From: Defluviitaleaceae bacterium | GTDB taxonomy: Bacteria; Bacillota; Clostridia; Lachnospirales; WQUN01 | Direction of reading: 5' to 3' | Assembly (NCBI GenBank): GCA_009783395.1 | Contig: WRHA01000289.1 | Span: 1-6,126, forward strand | Length of the DNA: 6,126 nt | Part shown: piece by piece, positions 1 to 5,678 of the stretch | Layout: every line of letters begins with the position of its first letter | How positions within the stretch are numbered: position 1 is the first letter of the stretch | Notes under the pieces: generated by a model | Told to the model about the DNA's origin: nothing | Seen by the model: only the letters and a program-made list of their open reading frames with translations | The model's database searches: none | Made by a program: the position numbers and the translations under genes

Positions 1-1030
1 CCGGAGGTGCGTCAGGTGGTGCAGCCGGAGGCGCAGCAGGTTGCGCAGCAGGTGGCGCGGCAGGTGGTGCAACAGGTGGTGCAACAGGCGGAGCCGCCGG
101 TGGTGCAGCAGGCTGCTCGGCCGGCGGTGCAACCGGTGGCACAGTAGATGGATGAGGAAGCGTTGGCAGAACTTCACCGGCCTCCGATCCAAAAATAATT
201 TGATTATCCGGCCTTGATGTTTGCCGCATTGCCCTTTCATCATTTTCTGCAATTCGCTGCTCAATTATGTCATCTATGTGTGCGAACAATTCCGGATTAA
301 TTTCTATTGCGCGAGGGTCATCTCTGAGTATTTCAAGTATCGTCAAGTCCAATGTTTCCAGTGCTACTGCAAAGGCCTCGGGGGTATGTTCAATTTCAAA
401 GTACTCCCTCTCTCCTTGCAAATTTTCAGTTATTCGAACCAAACCCAGAGGCGAAATTACAAAGGTCTCGACATCTCCGCTGTCGTCCTCGGAATGCACG
501 TCAAAACGCACCTCGCCTTCGATAACCAAAAGACGGGTGAATGACGCCTCATCACCATAGTTTTCTACACCCATACGGCTGTATATAAGTACATACTCCG
601 TTCCGCGCACGCCCACTATTGAATTGGCGGCGCGCACAGAGTTTCTTGAATTGTTATCCAATTGAATGTCTACACGTACTTTGATCATTCCTTCAACAAG
701 GCTTACAGATGAGTGACCCCTTCCATGCCGCTGCCAAATAGAATTAACCGAAATGCGCGTAAGCTCGCCGGTAACAATTTGCTGCCCGAAATAATTTATA
801 GTTACGGATGAATCTGTACCCGTAATAATTTCATCGCCATCGGCAATTATCATGCCGACATACACCGTAGCCGGGCTGTGTCCGCCGGCTTTAAAAATTT
901 GCACGTTACCGCGCATGGCTGTTACACGAGGGCTTTCTCCAACATCACTGACCACTGCCCCCGCAAACGCCGAAAGAGGATACATTAACAATGCAATTAT
1001 AACAATACATGTGATTAGTTTTTTATACAT
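1..1030 (-). CDS. Secreted FecR-domain protein with Pro/Ala repeat tail (partial, C-terminus missing)
   Basis: The reading frame opens at ATG 1030-1028 and stays open to the window edge; 343 codons are visible and no stop is reached. Residues 1-23 form a signal peptide: two lysines, a hydrophobic core, and an AFA/G cleavage site. Residues about 35-200 form a FecR-like beta-rich domain. Its most telling piece is at 133-147 (VRAANSIVGVRGTEYVL), which matches the family's 'T/S-P-x-A-V-x-G-V-R-G-T-E' signature. Residues 215-270 are acidic and probably helical. From residue 297 the chain turns into four-residue Pro/Ala repeats. FecR domains were named for an iron-transport sigma regulator, but free-standing secreted versions are widespread and mostly of unknown function. 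No FecI-type sigma factor is present here, so a role in iron uptake is not supported. The gene is last visible in the operon and overlaps the cyclase stop by 8 nt, which suggests a partner of the extracellular CHASE2 sensor. The start is fixed by a GGAGGGGG site 9 nt upstream. Confidence 0.9.
   Translation of the reverse strand, partial: MYKKLITCIVIIALLMYPLSAFAGAVVSDVGESPRVTAMRGNVQIFKAGGHSPATVYVGMIIADGDEIITGTDSSVTINYFGQQIVTGELTRISVNSIWQRHGRGHSSVSLVEGMIKVRVDIQLDNNSRNSVRAANSIVGVRGTEYVLIYSRMGVENYGDEASFTRLLVIEGEVRFDVHSEDDSGDVETFVISPLGLVRITENLQGEREYFEIEHTPEAFAVALETLDLTILEILRDDPRAIEINPELFAHIDDIIEQRIAENDERAMRQTSRPDNQIIFGSEAGEVLPTLPHPSTVPPVAPPAEQPAAPPAAPPVAPPVAPPAAPPAAQPAAPPAAPPDAPP
2..145 (-). repeat. 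Twelve 12-nt tandem units encoding a Pro/Ala-rich tail
   Basis: Twelve in-frame 12-nt units lie end to end and encode four-residue units of the form [A/V]-A-P-P (variants TVPP, AEQP, AAQP, DAPP). On the plus strand the unit looks like GGTGGTGCAACA. Two neighbouring units at 63-74 and 75-86 are identical, while the others differ mostly at third codon positions. The array reaches the left edge, so its true length is unknown. Low-complexity Pro/Ala segments of this kind usually make an extended, unfolded stalk or linker outside the cell, here possibly a spacer through the cell wall. That role is inferred. Confidence 0.9.
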
Positions 1031-2795
1031 AACCACGAACCCCCTCCAGGCTGTAAACTTGTATGCCTTCAGCCTTGTTCTTTAATTGCATAACACCTAA
1101 ATCCGCAACATCTACATGGTCTTTGACCTGTTGGTAGGTAGCATCCGATATTATTATCTGGCCCTTTACCGAATTTGATTCCAAGCGCGCCGCTGTGTTA
1201 ACCGTATCGCCAATGGCTGTATAGTCCATGCGAAACTCGGAACCCATATTGCCGACAACTGCTTTGCCGGTATTTATTCCAACCCCAAACTGCAAATCTA
1301 CGCCAAAATTTTCAAGCATCATGTCGCGTAGTGCTGTCGCGCCTTTTTTCATATCCCAGGCCGCTTTTACTGCACATAATGCATGGTCCGGCACATCGTT
1401 GGGGGCATTAAAAAGTGCCATGGTTGCATCGCCGATGTATTTATCTATGGTGCCGCTGTTATCTTGAATGGACTTGCTTGTAAGCCCTAAATAAGTGTTG
1501 ACCATTTCGACGACTTTTTCCGGCGGATTAGCCTCGGAGAAGGATGTAAACCCGCGTATATCAACAAACACCACAGAAATTTCTTTAACAACCCCGCCAA
1601 GCTGTATGTCTAAACCGCCCGACATTATCTCCTTAACAACCTCCGGGGCAACAAAGCGACCAAACGCCGCTTGCACATGCTGTTTTTCATTTTGTGCCGC
1701 CAAGAATCCTATCGCAAGGTTAAAGACATAGGCAAAAATCAAAAACAAAATACCGTTGCCGACCATTATAATTGTATCGGCAATGTCAAAGAAAAGTCTT
1801 GCTCCCACCAATTGCAGGATAATCAAAGTTGCTGTAAGTATAAGCCCCGGTATCGGCTTAAATTTAGCCTGAATAACGATACCGATAAGCCCGACTGCCA
1901 GCAACAATGCAAGGTTAAGCCATTGCGGCGCAAAACTTTTAAACGTTTCTTGTATTAAATTTTGGACAATGTTTGCATAAAGTTCGATGCCGAATGTGGC
2001 AGAGCCGCGTTCAAACGGTGTCATGTGATTCCCTGTACCCACACCATGTGTATAGGGCCCGATGAGGACTATCGCGTCTCTGAATAATTCCGGATTGTAA
2101 TATCCGTTCAAAACCCCCCAAAAGGAGAGTGTATTAAAACTTCCCGGCCCGCCAACAAACTGAACCGGAAACTGCCCGTATCTATCGAAGGGAATGTTCA
2201 TATTGGGTTCGCGACCCATTGCAAGAGCGTAGGTTCTGTATACCTCAAACGGCAATGAATACATTGTAACATCGCCAAAACGAAAGACAGTAAGGGCGCG
2301 TCGCAATACGGCGTCCGACGCGTCGGGATACAGATTTAAAAAACCTACATTTGTAACCCTGTTTAATTCCTCAAAAGGCATTACATAATCTTCGGCGTAG
2401 AGCATATCGGCATGTGGGGTATCGCTGAAAATACCCATTCCGCCAAGAACCAACCTATCCGTCCTCGACGCCGCATCAATCAGGGCTTGATCATGTTCTT
2501 CATTCAGCCCGTGTTGATCATACAGCACATTTATACCGATTGCCGCAACTTCAAGCTCGGTAAGTATGTCAATCGCCTCGGCCATAAAAAACCTGGGCCA
2601 TGGCCATACTCCGATTTCGTTTATACTGCGCTCGTCTATGCCAACAATAATGATGTTTTCCATCGGCCTTTGCTCGGAAATCATAATGTTGTCATAAACA
2701 AGGTTGTCAATCATCGGAAATGCGTCAAAGAACTGTATCAGGGCGAAAGATGCGAGAAGCAAAACAGGTATCAAGTATTTCAACCTTGAATACAT
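1023..2795 (-). CDS. CHASE2-domain class III adenylate cyclase
   Basis: This 590-residue membrane protein probably converts ATP to cAMP in response to an extracellular signal. Residues 5-23 are a first membrane segment. About 25-285 form the extracellular CHASE2 sensor, recognisable from the IIIVGIDERSI strand (48-58), WPWPR (64-68) and the late FRDAIVLIGP strand (238-247). Three membrane segments follow at about 292-310, 316-334 and 341-365. A linker helix (375-392, with FGRFVAPEVV) leads into the cyclase domain (about 405-585). Metal-binding aspartates are D412 (in VDIRGFT) and D456 (in KYIGDA). The base-selecting pair is K452 and T526, the Lys/Thr combination of class IIIb adenylate rather than guanylate cyclases. 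The transition-state residues N533 and R537 sit in TVNTAARLE. All are present, so it should be active. It follows the NHL gene by 22 nt. The CHASE2 ligand is not known and cannot be read from sequence. Confidence 0.96.
   Translation of the reverse strand: MYSRLKYLIPVLLLASFALIQFFDAFPMIDNLVYDNIMISEQRPMENIIIVGIDERSINEIGVWPWPRFFMAEAIDILTELEVAAIGINVLYDQHGLNEEHDQALIDAASRTDRLVLGGMGIFSDTPHADMLYAEDYVMPFEELNRVTNVGFLNLYPDASDAVLRRALTVFRFGDVTMYSLPFEVYRTYALAMGREPNMNIPFDRYGQFPVQFVGGPGSFNTLSFWGVLNGYYNPELFRDAIVLIGPYTHGVGTGNHMTPFERGSATFGIELYANIVQNLIQETFKSFAPQWLNLALLLAVGLIGIVIQAKFKPIPGLILTATLIILQLVGARLFFDIADTIIMVGNGILFLIFAYVFNLAIGFLAAQNEKQHVQAAFGRFVAPEVVKEIMSGGLDIQLGGVVKEISVVFVDIRGFTSFSEANPPEKVVEMVNTYLGLTSKSIQDNSGTIDKYIGDATMALFNAPNDVPDHALCAVKAAWDMKKGATALRDMMLENFGVDLQFGVGINTGKAVVGNMGSEFRMDYTAIGDTVNTAARLESNSVKGQIIISDATYQQVKDHVDVADLGVMQLKNKAEGIQVYSLEGVRGYV
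1040..1047 (-). promoter_or_regulatory. Ribosome-binding site for the FecR-domain gene
   Basis: The minus strand reads GGAGGGGG, 9 nt before the ATG at 1030. It lies inside the last codons of the cyclase gene. It decides the FecR start and suggests that the gene is translated independently as well as by coupling across the ATGTATAA overlap. Confidence 0.75.
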
Positions 2796-2799
2796 AACG

Positions 2800-2807
2800 T
2801 CACCTCA
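2800..2807 (-). promoter_or_regulatory. Ribosome-binding site for the cyclase gene
   Basis: The minus strand reads TGAGGTGA, with AGGTGA matching the 16S rRNA tail, 4 nt before ATG 2795-2793. It lies in the 22-nt gap after the NHL gene stop. There is no terminator-like hairpin in that gap, which supports co-transcription. Confidence 0.75.
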
Positions 2808-2817
2808 TCCCACTTCC

Positions 2818-4437
2818 TTAATACATTAAATCAGTAGGAATACTAATTGCGATCAGGCTCATTTCGGGAAACCATTCAATTCTGTGGGGGAACAGGCGGA
2901 CAATTTCATCAAAAGTTGTTACCATTACACCCCTTAAAATAAAGTAATCCTGATCTAAATTAAGCAGGGTAACTTGTTCCTCAAAGGCTATCGACAGTAC
3001 ATTTGTGTGTTCGTCTAAAATCACCGTTGCGCCAAGGGCTTCAAAGAGCGGCCTTATCGGGACAAAGATATTATCCGCCGTATTCCACGGTTGCACCCTG
3101 CCCATATCAACCCTTTGGTTTCCGATAAAAACACGGATGTCGCCGACAAAAGCAAAGCGCGAACCTATTGTAAGCTCCGTATCCACCAACATTTGATGAC
3201 GGGACGGTCGCCCCTCCAATATTCTTTCGGTTAGCGGAACAGACACGATGCGATTGTTCATAGTGTCCGAAATATGCAAATATTCTCCGTCGGTTGCTAT
3301 GCCTTCGGGTCTTGTTAGTCCAAGGTTTTCGACCGAATAATAAAACGGATCCGACTGGCCGTTGCCAACCAGCGTTAAAGTGTATTCGCCCCTTATTACC
3401 CTAACTGCGTGATTCAGGCTGTCCGCGACTAAAACAGCTCCGTCGGGAAGCATCGCGATGTCACGCGGAAAGTTGAATCGGGCGTCGGTGTTTCTTCCAT
3501 CTATATAGTCCCCGGCGGGATAACCCGTGCGCGGATCAATCTCCCCGGGATTGCCTGCAATTGTGCCAACGGTTCCTTCGGCAATATCAATCACTCGAAT
3601 CGCATGGTTAGCGGAATCGGCTACGTACAGCATCCCTTCATTTATATAAAGACCGGCGGGTTCAAAAAAGCGTGCTTCGTTTAATCCGCCGTTTCTGTAC
3701 CCGCTTTCGAGAGCTGACCCTGCAAAAGTAATTACATTGCCGTCATGGTCGATGCGACGGATAACATGATTCATTGTGTCTGCTACAAAAATATATCCGT
3801 TTGCATCCATAACAGCCGCACGCGGGGAATCAAATTGCACTTCGCCCTCGCGTCCGTTTTGGTATCCGCTAATGCCGTTTCCGGCGATTGTTATCACAAA
3901 CTCTTCGTCTATCCTGCGTATTACATGGTTTCCTGTGTCTGCGACGATGATATGCCCGTTGCTGCAAACGAAAACACCGGTTGGCTTTCGGAACATGGCA
4001 TTTTCTCTAAAACCGTCTACGAGCGCGCCGGAATCCATATACGCAAAGCCAAACTGACCGGGCATACCTATGCGATAATTTCTATAACCGTCCAGCACCT
4101 GTACGCGGTCGGCCATCGAGTCGGCAACCACCAAATCGTCGCCCCACAAAGCCAGCCCGACAGGGAAGTACAGCTCATCCAGCGGACGCTCCGCACTCCA
4201 AACGCCATCTCGCACCATCGGCTTTGTCGTCATAACCGCTGTGGCTTCGCCGGTTGCAACTACAAGCATGGAACCGTCATCTGCACGCCAAAACACAACA
4301 GATATGGCCAACAAAAGCAAGAGCAAAACAATAGCCGCAATTATCACATTTCTTTTATTTATCGGATTTGAGCCGGGACTCGAGCCGGTTTGCTTAAAGT
4401 TTCCGCGCTTTAATTTTGCCGATTGTGCCGCTTGCAT
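2818..4437 (-). CDS. Membrane-anchored NHL-repeat beta-propeller with C-terminal stalk domain
   Basis: The product is 539 residues from the chosen start. A short Lys/Arg-containing cytoplasmic tail is followed by one membrane segment (about 31-50), so the rest should be outside the cell. Six NHL repeats follow, each marked by a V-A-D-x-x-N-H-x-I-R-like strand: aspartates at 106, 167, 220, 274, 339 and 391 (the last as ISDTMNNRI). Between them run A-G-N-G and D-G-x-x-x-A-R-F-x-x-P turns typical of NHL propellers. Residues about 425-534 form a copper-amine-oxidase-N-like stalk domain, shown by FVPIRPLFEALGATV at 458-472. Stalk domains are non-enzymatic and usually serve surface or wall attachment. 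NHL propellers bind proteins or other ligands; no catalytic site is visible. It is first in the operon with the cyclase and the FecR protein and may be a ligand-binding or scaffold partner, which is inference. In-frame starts at GTG 4446 and ATG 4443 are possible, but the AGGTGA site overlaps both and is well placed for ATG 4437. Confidence 0.92.
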   Translation of the reverse strand: MQAAQSAKLKRGNFKQTGSSPGSNPINKRNVIIAAIVLLLLLLAISVVFWRADDGSMLVVATGEATAVMTTKPMVRDGVWSAERPLDELYFPVGLALWGDDLVVADSMADRVQVLDGYRNYRIGMPGQFGFAYMDSGALVDGFRENAMFRKPTGVFVCSNGHIIVADTGNHVIRRIDEEFVITIAGNGISGYQNGREGEVQFDSPRAAVMDANGYIFVADTMNHVIRRIDHDGNVITFAGSALESGYRNGGLNEARFFEPAGLYINEGMLYVADSANHAIRVIDIAEGTVGTIAGNPGEIDPRTGYPAGDYIDGRNTDARFNFPRDIAMLPDGAVLVADSLNHAVRVIRGEYTLTLVGNGQSDPFYYSVENLGLTRPEGIATDGEYLHISDTMNNRIVSVPLTERILEGRPSRHQMLVDTELTIGSRFAFVGDIRVFIGNQRVDMGRVQPWNTADNIFVPIRPLFEALGATVILDEHTNVLSIAFEEQVTLLNLDQDYFILRGVMVTTFDEIVRLFPHRIEWFPEMSLIAISIPTDLMY

Positions 4438-4442
4438 TGTCA

Positions 4443-4448
4443 TCACCT
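4443..4448 (-). promoter_or_regulatory. Ribosome-binding site that decides the NHL gene start
   Basis: The minus strand reads AGGTGA, with 5 nt before ATG 4437-4435. The same bases contain the alternative in-frame starts GTG 4446 and ATG 4443, which would leave no room for ribosome binding. The later ATG is therefore preferred. Confidence 0.7.
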
Positions 4449-4482
4449 AAATTCAGGGCGGGATGCCAAGAAATTTACTTGC

Positions 4483-4511
4483 ATTATACTACAGGCCGCC
4501 TCCAAATGCAA
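4483..4511 (-). promoter_or_regulatory. Sigma-A type promoter of the NHL-cyclase-FecR operon
   Basis: On the minus strand a perfect -10 TATAAT (4488-4483) sits 17 nt downstream of TTGCAT (4511-4506), a weak -35 that shares TTG with the consensus. Transcription would start near 4476, giving a leader of about 40 nt before ATG 4437. The -35 directly abuts the T-rich tail of the upstream terminator. No operator repeat was recognised. The evidence is spacing and consensus match only. Confidence 0.7.
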
Positions 4512-4517
4512 AAAATT

Positions 4518-4556
4518 AAAATCGGTGCGGGTAGCCACACTACCCGCACCGATTTT
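4518..4556 (-). terminator. Rho-independent terminator, 17-bp perfect hairpin
   Basis: The arms 4518-4534 and 4540-4556 are perfectly complementary around the 5-nt loop CCACA, with a GC-rich core. On the minus strand the stem is followed by a T-rich tract (TTTTAATTTTTT including the end of the stem), so it should end transcription of the small Cys/Gly-rich gene and insulate the operon promoter just beyond. On the plus strand it is also followed by five T, so it could work in both directions, although no plus-strand gene leads into it here. Confidence 0.9.
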
Positions 4557-4573
4557 TAAAAATCCGAGAAATC

Positions 4574-4615
4574 GCATCCGGCTTCGAGACGTAATGCCCG
4601 CCTCCTGCCGGATGC
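4574..4615. repeat. 9-bp inverted repeat in the 3' region of the small gene
   Basis: GCATCCGGC (4574-4582) is repeated in inverted form as GCCGGATGC (4607-4615), with 24 nt between. It lies between the small gene's stop and its terminator, in the roughly 100 bases without a gene. In the minus-strand transcript it could form a second stem-loop before the terminator. It lacks a T tract, so it is not itself a terminator. Function is unknown. Confidence 0.55.
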
Positions 4616-4629
4616 CAACGGTGTCCACT

Positions 4630-4644
4630 GCACGCTTGGCGTGC
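4630..4644. repeat. Short hairpin just after the small gene stop
   Basis: GCACGC (4630-4635) and GCGTGC (4639-4644) form a 6-bp stem with a 3-nt loop, 8 bases past the stop codon at 4655-4653 on the minus strand. There is no T run after it. It may be part of a structured 3' untranslated region or may be chance. Confidence 0.35.
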
Positions 4645-4652
4645 TTGCGTGC

Positions 4653-4970
4653 TTAGATTGCGTGGTGTGCAAAGGCAACGACTGCGCATGTGGGGATAAC
4701 TACAACTGCGCCAAGGGGATTGCCCCAGAAGCCGCCCTCGTCGTTAATCGAGCCCATCGGACCGAAATCATTTGTGCAAGAGCTGCCGATCGGGCAAGCC
4801 GGTGGTGCGCCAATGTCTGCAAGAAGGCGAATGCAATCGCAGTCTGCGGAAAGAAGAACGCCGCTGAATCCGTTACCGGAAAGGCCGCCGCTTTTTGTGA
4901 AAATCGTTACGGTTTGACCGATATGCCTTATCATGCTGTCAAAAAGGCAACATCTTTTAGATTCTCCCAT
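4653..4970 (-). CDS. Small Cys/Gly-rich conserved protein of spore-former type, function unknown
   Basis: The product is 105 residues with no signal peptide or membrane segment. The start is secure: AGGAGG lies 7 nt before ATG 4970. The N-terminal half holds IGQTVTIFTKSGGLSGNGFSGVLL (positions 17-40), a beta-strand and glycine-turn pattern. A Cys-containing middle follows (cysteines 7, 8, 44, 46, 59, 65, 95), then a Gly/Asn/Pro-rich stretch (66-87) and a closing hydrophobic strand, AVVVIP...AVVAFAHHAI. From memory this layout resembles small conserved clostridial proteins with a 'GQTVTIFTTSGG.SG.GF.GVL' opening and a 'VVDIP....AAFVHNAV' ending. I cannot name an established family or function. 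Such Cys/Gly-rich proteins are candidates for spore surface components, and the SigE-like sequence upstream fits that; both are inference. It is a single-gene unit with its own terminator, divergent from hpf. Confidence 0.8.
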   Translation of the reverse strand: MGESKRCCLFDSMIRHIGQTVTIFTKSGGLSGNGFSGVLLSADCDCIRLLADIGAPPACPIGSSCTNDFGPMGSINDEGGFWGNPLGAVVVIPTCAVVAFAHHAI

Positions 4971-4977
4971 GGTAAAA

Positions 4978-4983
4978 CCTCCT
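4978..4983 (-). promoter_or_regulatory. Ribosome-binding site of the small Cys/Gly-rich gene
   Basis: The minus strand carries a perfect AGGAGG with 7 nt before ATG 4970. This is the main reason to prefer the minus-strand reading over the overlapping plus-strand open frame (4641-5054). Confidence 0.85.
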
Positions 4984-5007
4984 ATTTACATAAAATTATC
5001 AGAAGGG

Positions 5008-5035
5008 ATTGTACACTTCTAATGCCATCATATGA
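5008..5035 (-). promoter_or_regulatory. Possible SigE-like sporulation promoter for the small gene
   Basis: On the minus strand TCATATG (5035-5029) resembles the SigE -35, and TGTACAAT (5015-5008) matches six of eight bases of the SigE -10 CATACAAT, with 13 nt between. The spacing is at or slightly below the usual range. A sigma-A reading exists (GATAAT at 5000-4995) but has no good -35. Either would give a short leader. Tentative. Confidence 0.35.
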
Positions 5036-5066
5036 GGCTTGGGAGAAAAGGTGAGAAATAAAAAAA

Positions 5067-5097
5067 TTTACGCGCTTGTCCAAAAGTATGTTATACT
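5067..5097 (+). promoter_or_regulatory. Extended -10 promoter of hpf
   Basis: TGTTATACT (5089-5097) is an extended -10 element, with TATACT matching five of six consensus bases. The best -35 candidate is TTTACG (5067-5072), 19 nt upstream, so the TG extension probably carries much of the recognition. Transcription would start near 5104 and give a leader of about 24 nt. Confidence 0.6.
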
Positions 5098-5115
5098 CGT
5101 CCGACCACAGAGTAT

Positions 5116-5121
5116 AGGAGG
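5116..5121 (+). promoter_or_regulatory. Ribosome-binding site of hpf
   Basis: A perfect AGGAGG lies 6 nt before ATG 5128 and fixes the start, which also matches the usual N-terminus of the family. Confidence 0.85.
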
Positions 5122-5127
5122 TTTACA

Positions 5128-5673
5128 ATGCGTTATGTATTCACGGGAAAGAACATGAGCGTTACCGAAGGAATCAAAGATCGCGCAACGCGAAAACTCG
5201 GGCGGCTTGAAAAACTCTTGCCGGATAATGCCGAGGTTTATGTGACTTTCAGCGAAAACAAGCATCTTACAAAAATGGAGGTTTCCGTGCCGCTCCACAA
5301 GCGCGTTCTGCGCGCCGAGGTGACAGACACCGACGTTTCAAGCTGTATCGACCAAGCCGTTGATATTTTGGAAAAACAAGTAGTGAAATATAAATCCCGC
5401 CTGCGTGACCGTCGTCGTCGCGGCGTCGCGGCAACCGACGAACTCACCTTCCTCGGCACTCCCGAACCGGACGCAAACGAAACAACCGAAAACGAAATCA
5501 TCATCACTCGCACAAAGAAATTCGCCCTAAAGCCAATGGATGCGCAAGAGGCCGTTATGGAAATGGAGCTGCTTAACCACGGGTTCTACGTTTTCCGCAA
5601 CAGTTGGACAGACGAAATAAATGTAGTTTACAAGCGCAACGACGGCGAGTACGGTTTAATTGAGCCGCAGTAG
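5128..5673 (+). CDS. hpf: Ribosome hibernation promoting factor, long form
   Basis: This 181-residue protein pairs idle ribosomes into inactive 100S dimers in stationary phase or starvation. Residues 1-97 are the HPF/YfiA ribosome-binding domain, with the opening strand MRYVFTGKNMSVT, the helix 12-30, the central strands (35-66) and the basic helix 74-99 ending in RLRDRRRRG. It would bind the 30S decoding region. A polar acidic linker (about 100-122) leads to the C-terminal dimerisation domain (about 123-180), recognised by TKKFALKPMDAQEAVMEMEL and NVVYKRNDGEYGLIEP. Having both domains, at near the usual length, makes it the long form typical of Firmicutes and most bacteria outside the gammaproteobacteria. 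It lies divergent from the small Cys/Gly-rich gene and 5 nt before the pyrophosphatase gene, with no terminator between. Confidence 0.97.
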   Translation: MRYVFTGKNMSVTEGIKDRATRKLGRLEKLLPDNAEVYVTFSENKHLTKMEVSVPLHKRVLRAEVTDTDVSSCIDQAVDILEKQVVKYKSRLRDRRRRGVAATDELTFLGTPEPDANETTENEIIITRTKKFALKPMDAQEAVMEMELLNHGFYVFRNSWTDEINVVYKRNDGEYGLIEPQ

Positions 5674-5678
5674 CCGCG

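Noticed and set aside
1..145. Possible CRISPR or intergenic repeat array at the left edge
   Set aside because: The unit is 12 nt with no spacers and is in frame with the FecR protein, so it is a coding repeat.
221..560. Two overlapping plus-strand frames opposite the FecR gene
   Set aside because: Both are antisense to the FecR domain frame, overlap each other in different frames and have no translation signals.
2315..2326. 12-bp perfect palindrome CCGACGCGTCGG inside the cyclase gene
   Set aside because: It is explained by ordinary codons for the CHASE2 domain (DASDAV region); a single internal palindrome without context is not evidence of a binding site.
3745..4371. 208-codon plus-strand open frame opposite the NHL gene
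   Set aside because: It is fully antisense to a clear NHL-repeat protein, has no ribosome-binding site, and its translation has no recognisable domain and a composition typical of a shadow frame.
4443..4628. 61-codon minus-strand frame covering the terminator and operon promoter
   Set aside because: It would run through the 17-bp hairpin and the promoter, has no ribosome-binding site, and looks non-coding.
4641..5054. 137-codon plus-strand open frame opposite the small Cys/Gly-rich gene
   Set aside because: It has no good ribosome-binding site and no recognisable features, while the minus-strand frame has a perfect AGGAGG and family-like sequence.
5076..5097. TTGTCC as the -35 of the hpf promoter
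   Set aside because: The spacing to TATACT is only 10 nt, too short for a sigma-A promoter; the extended -10 reading is better.
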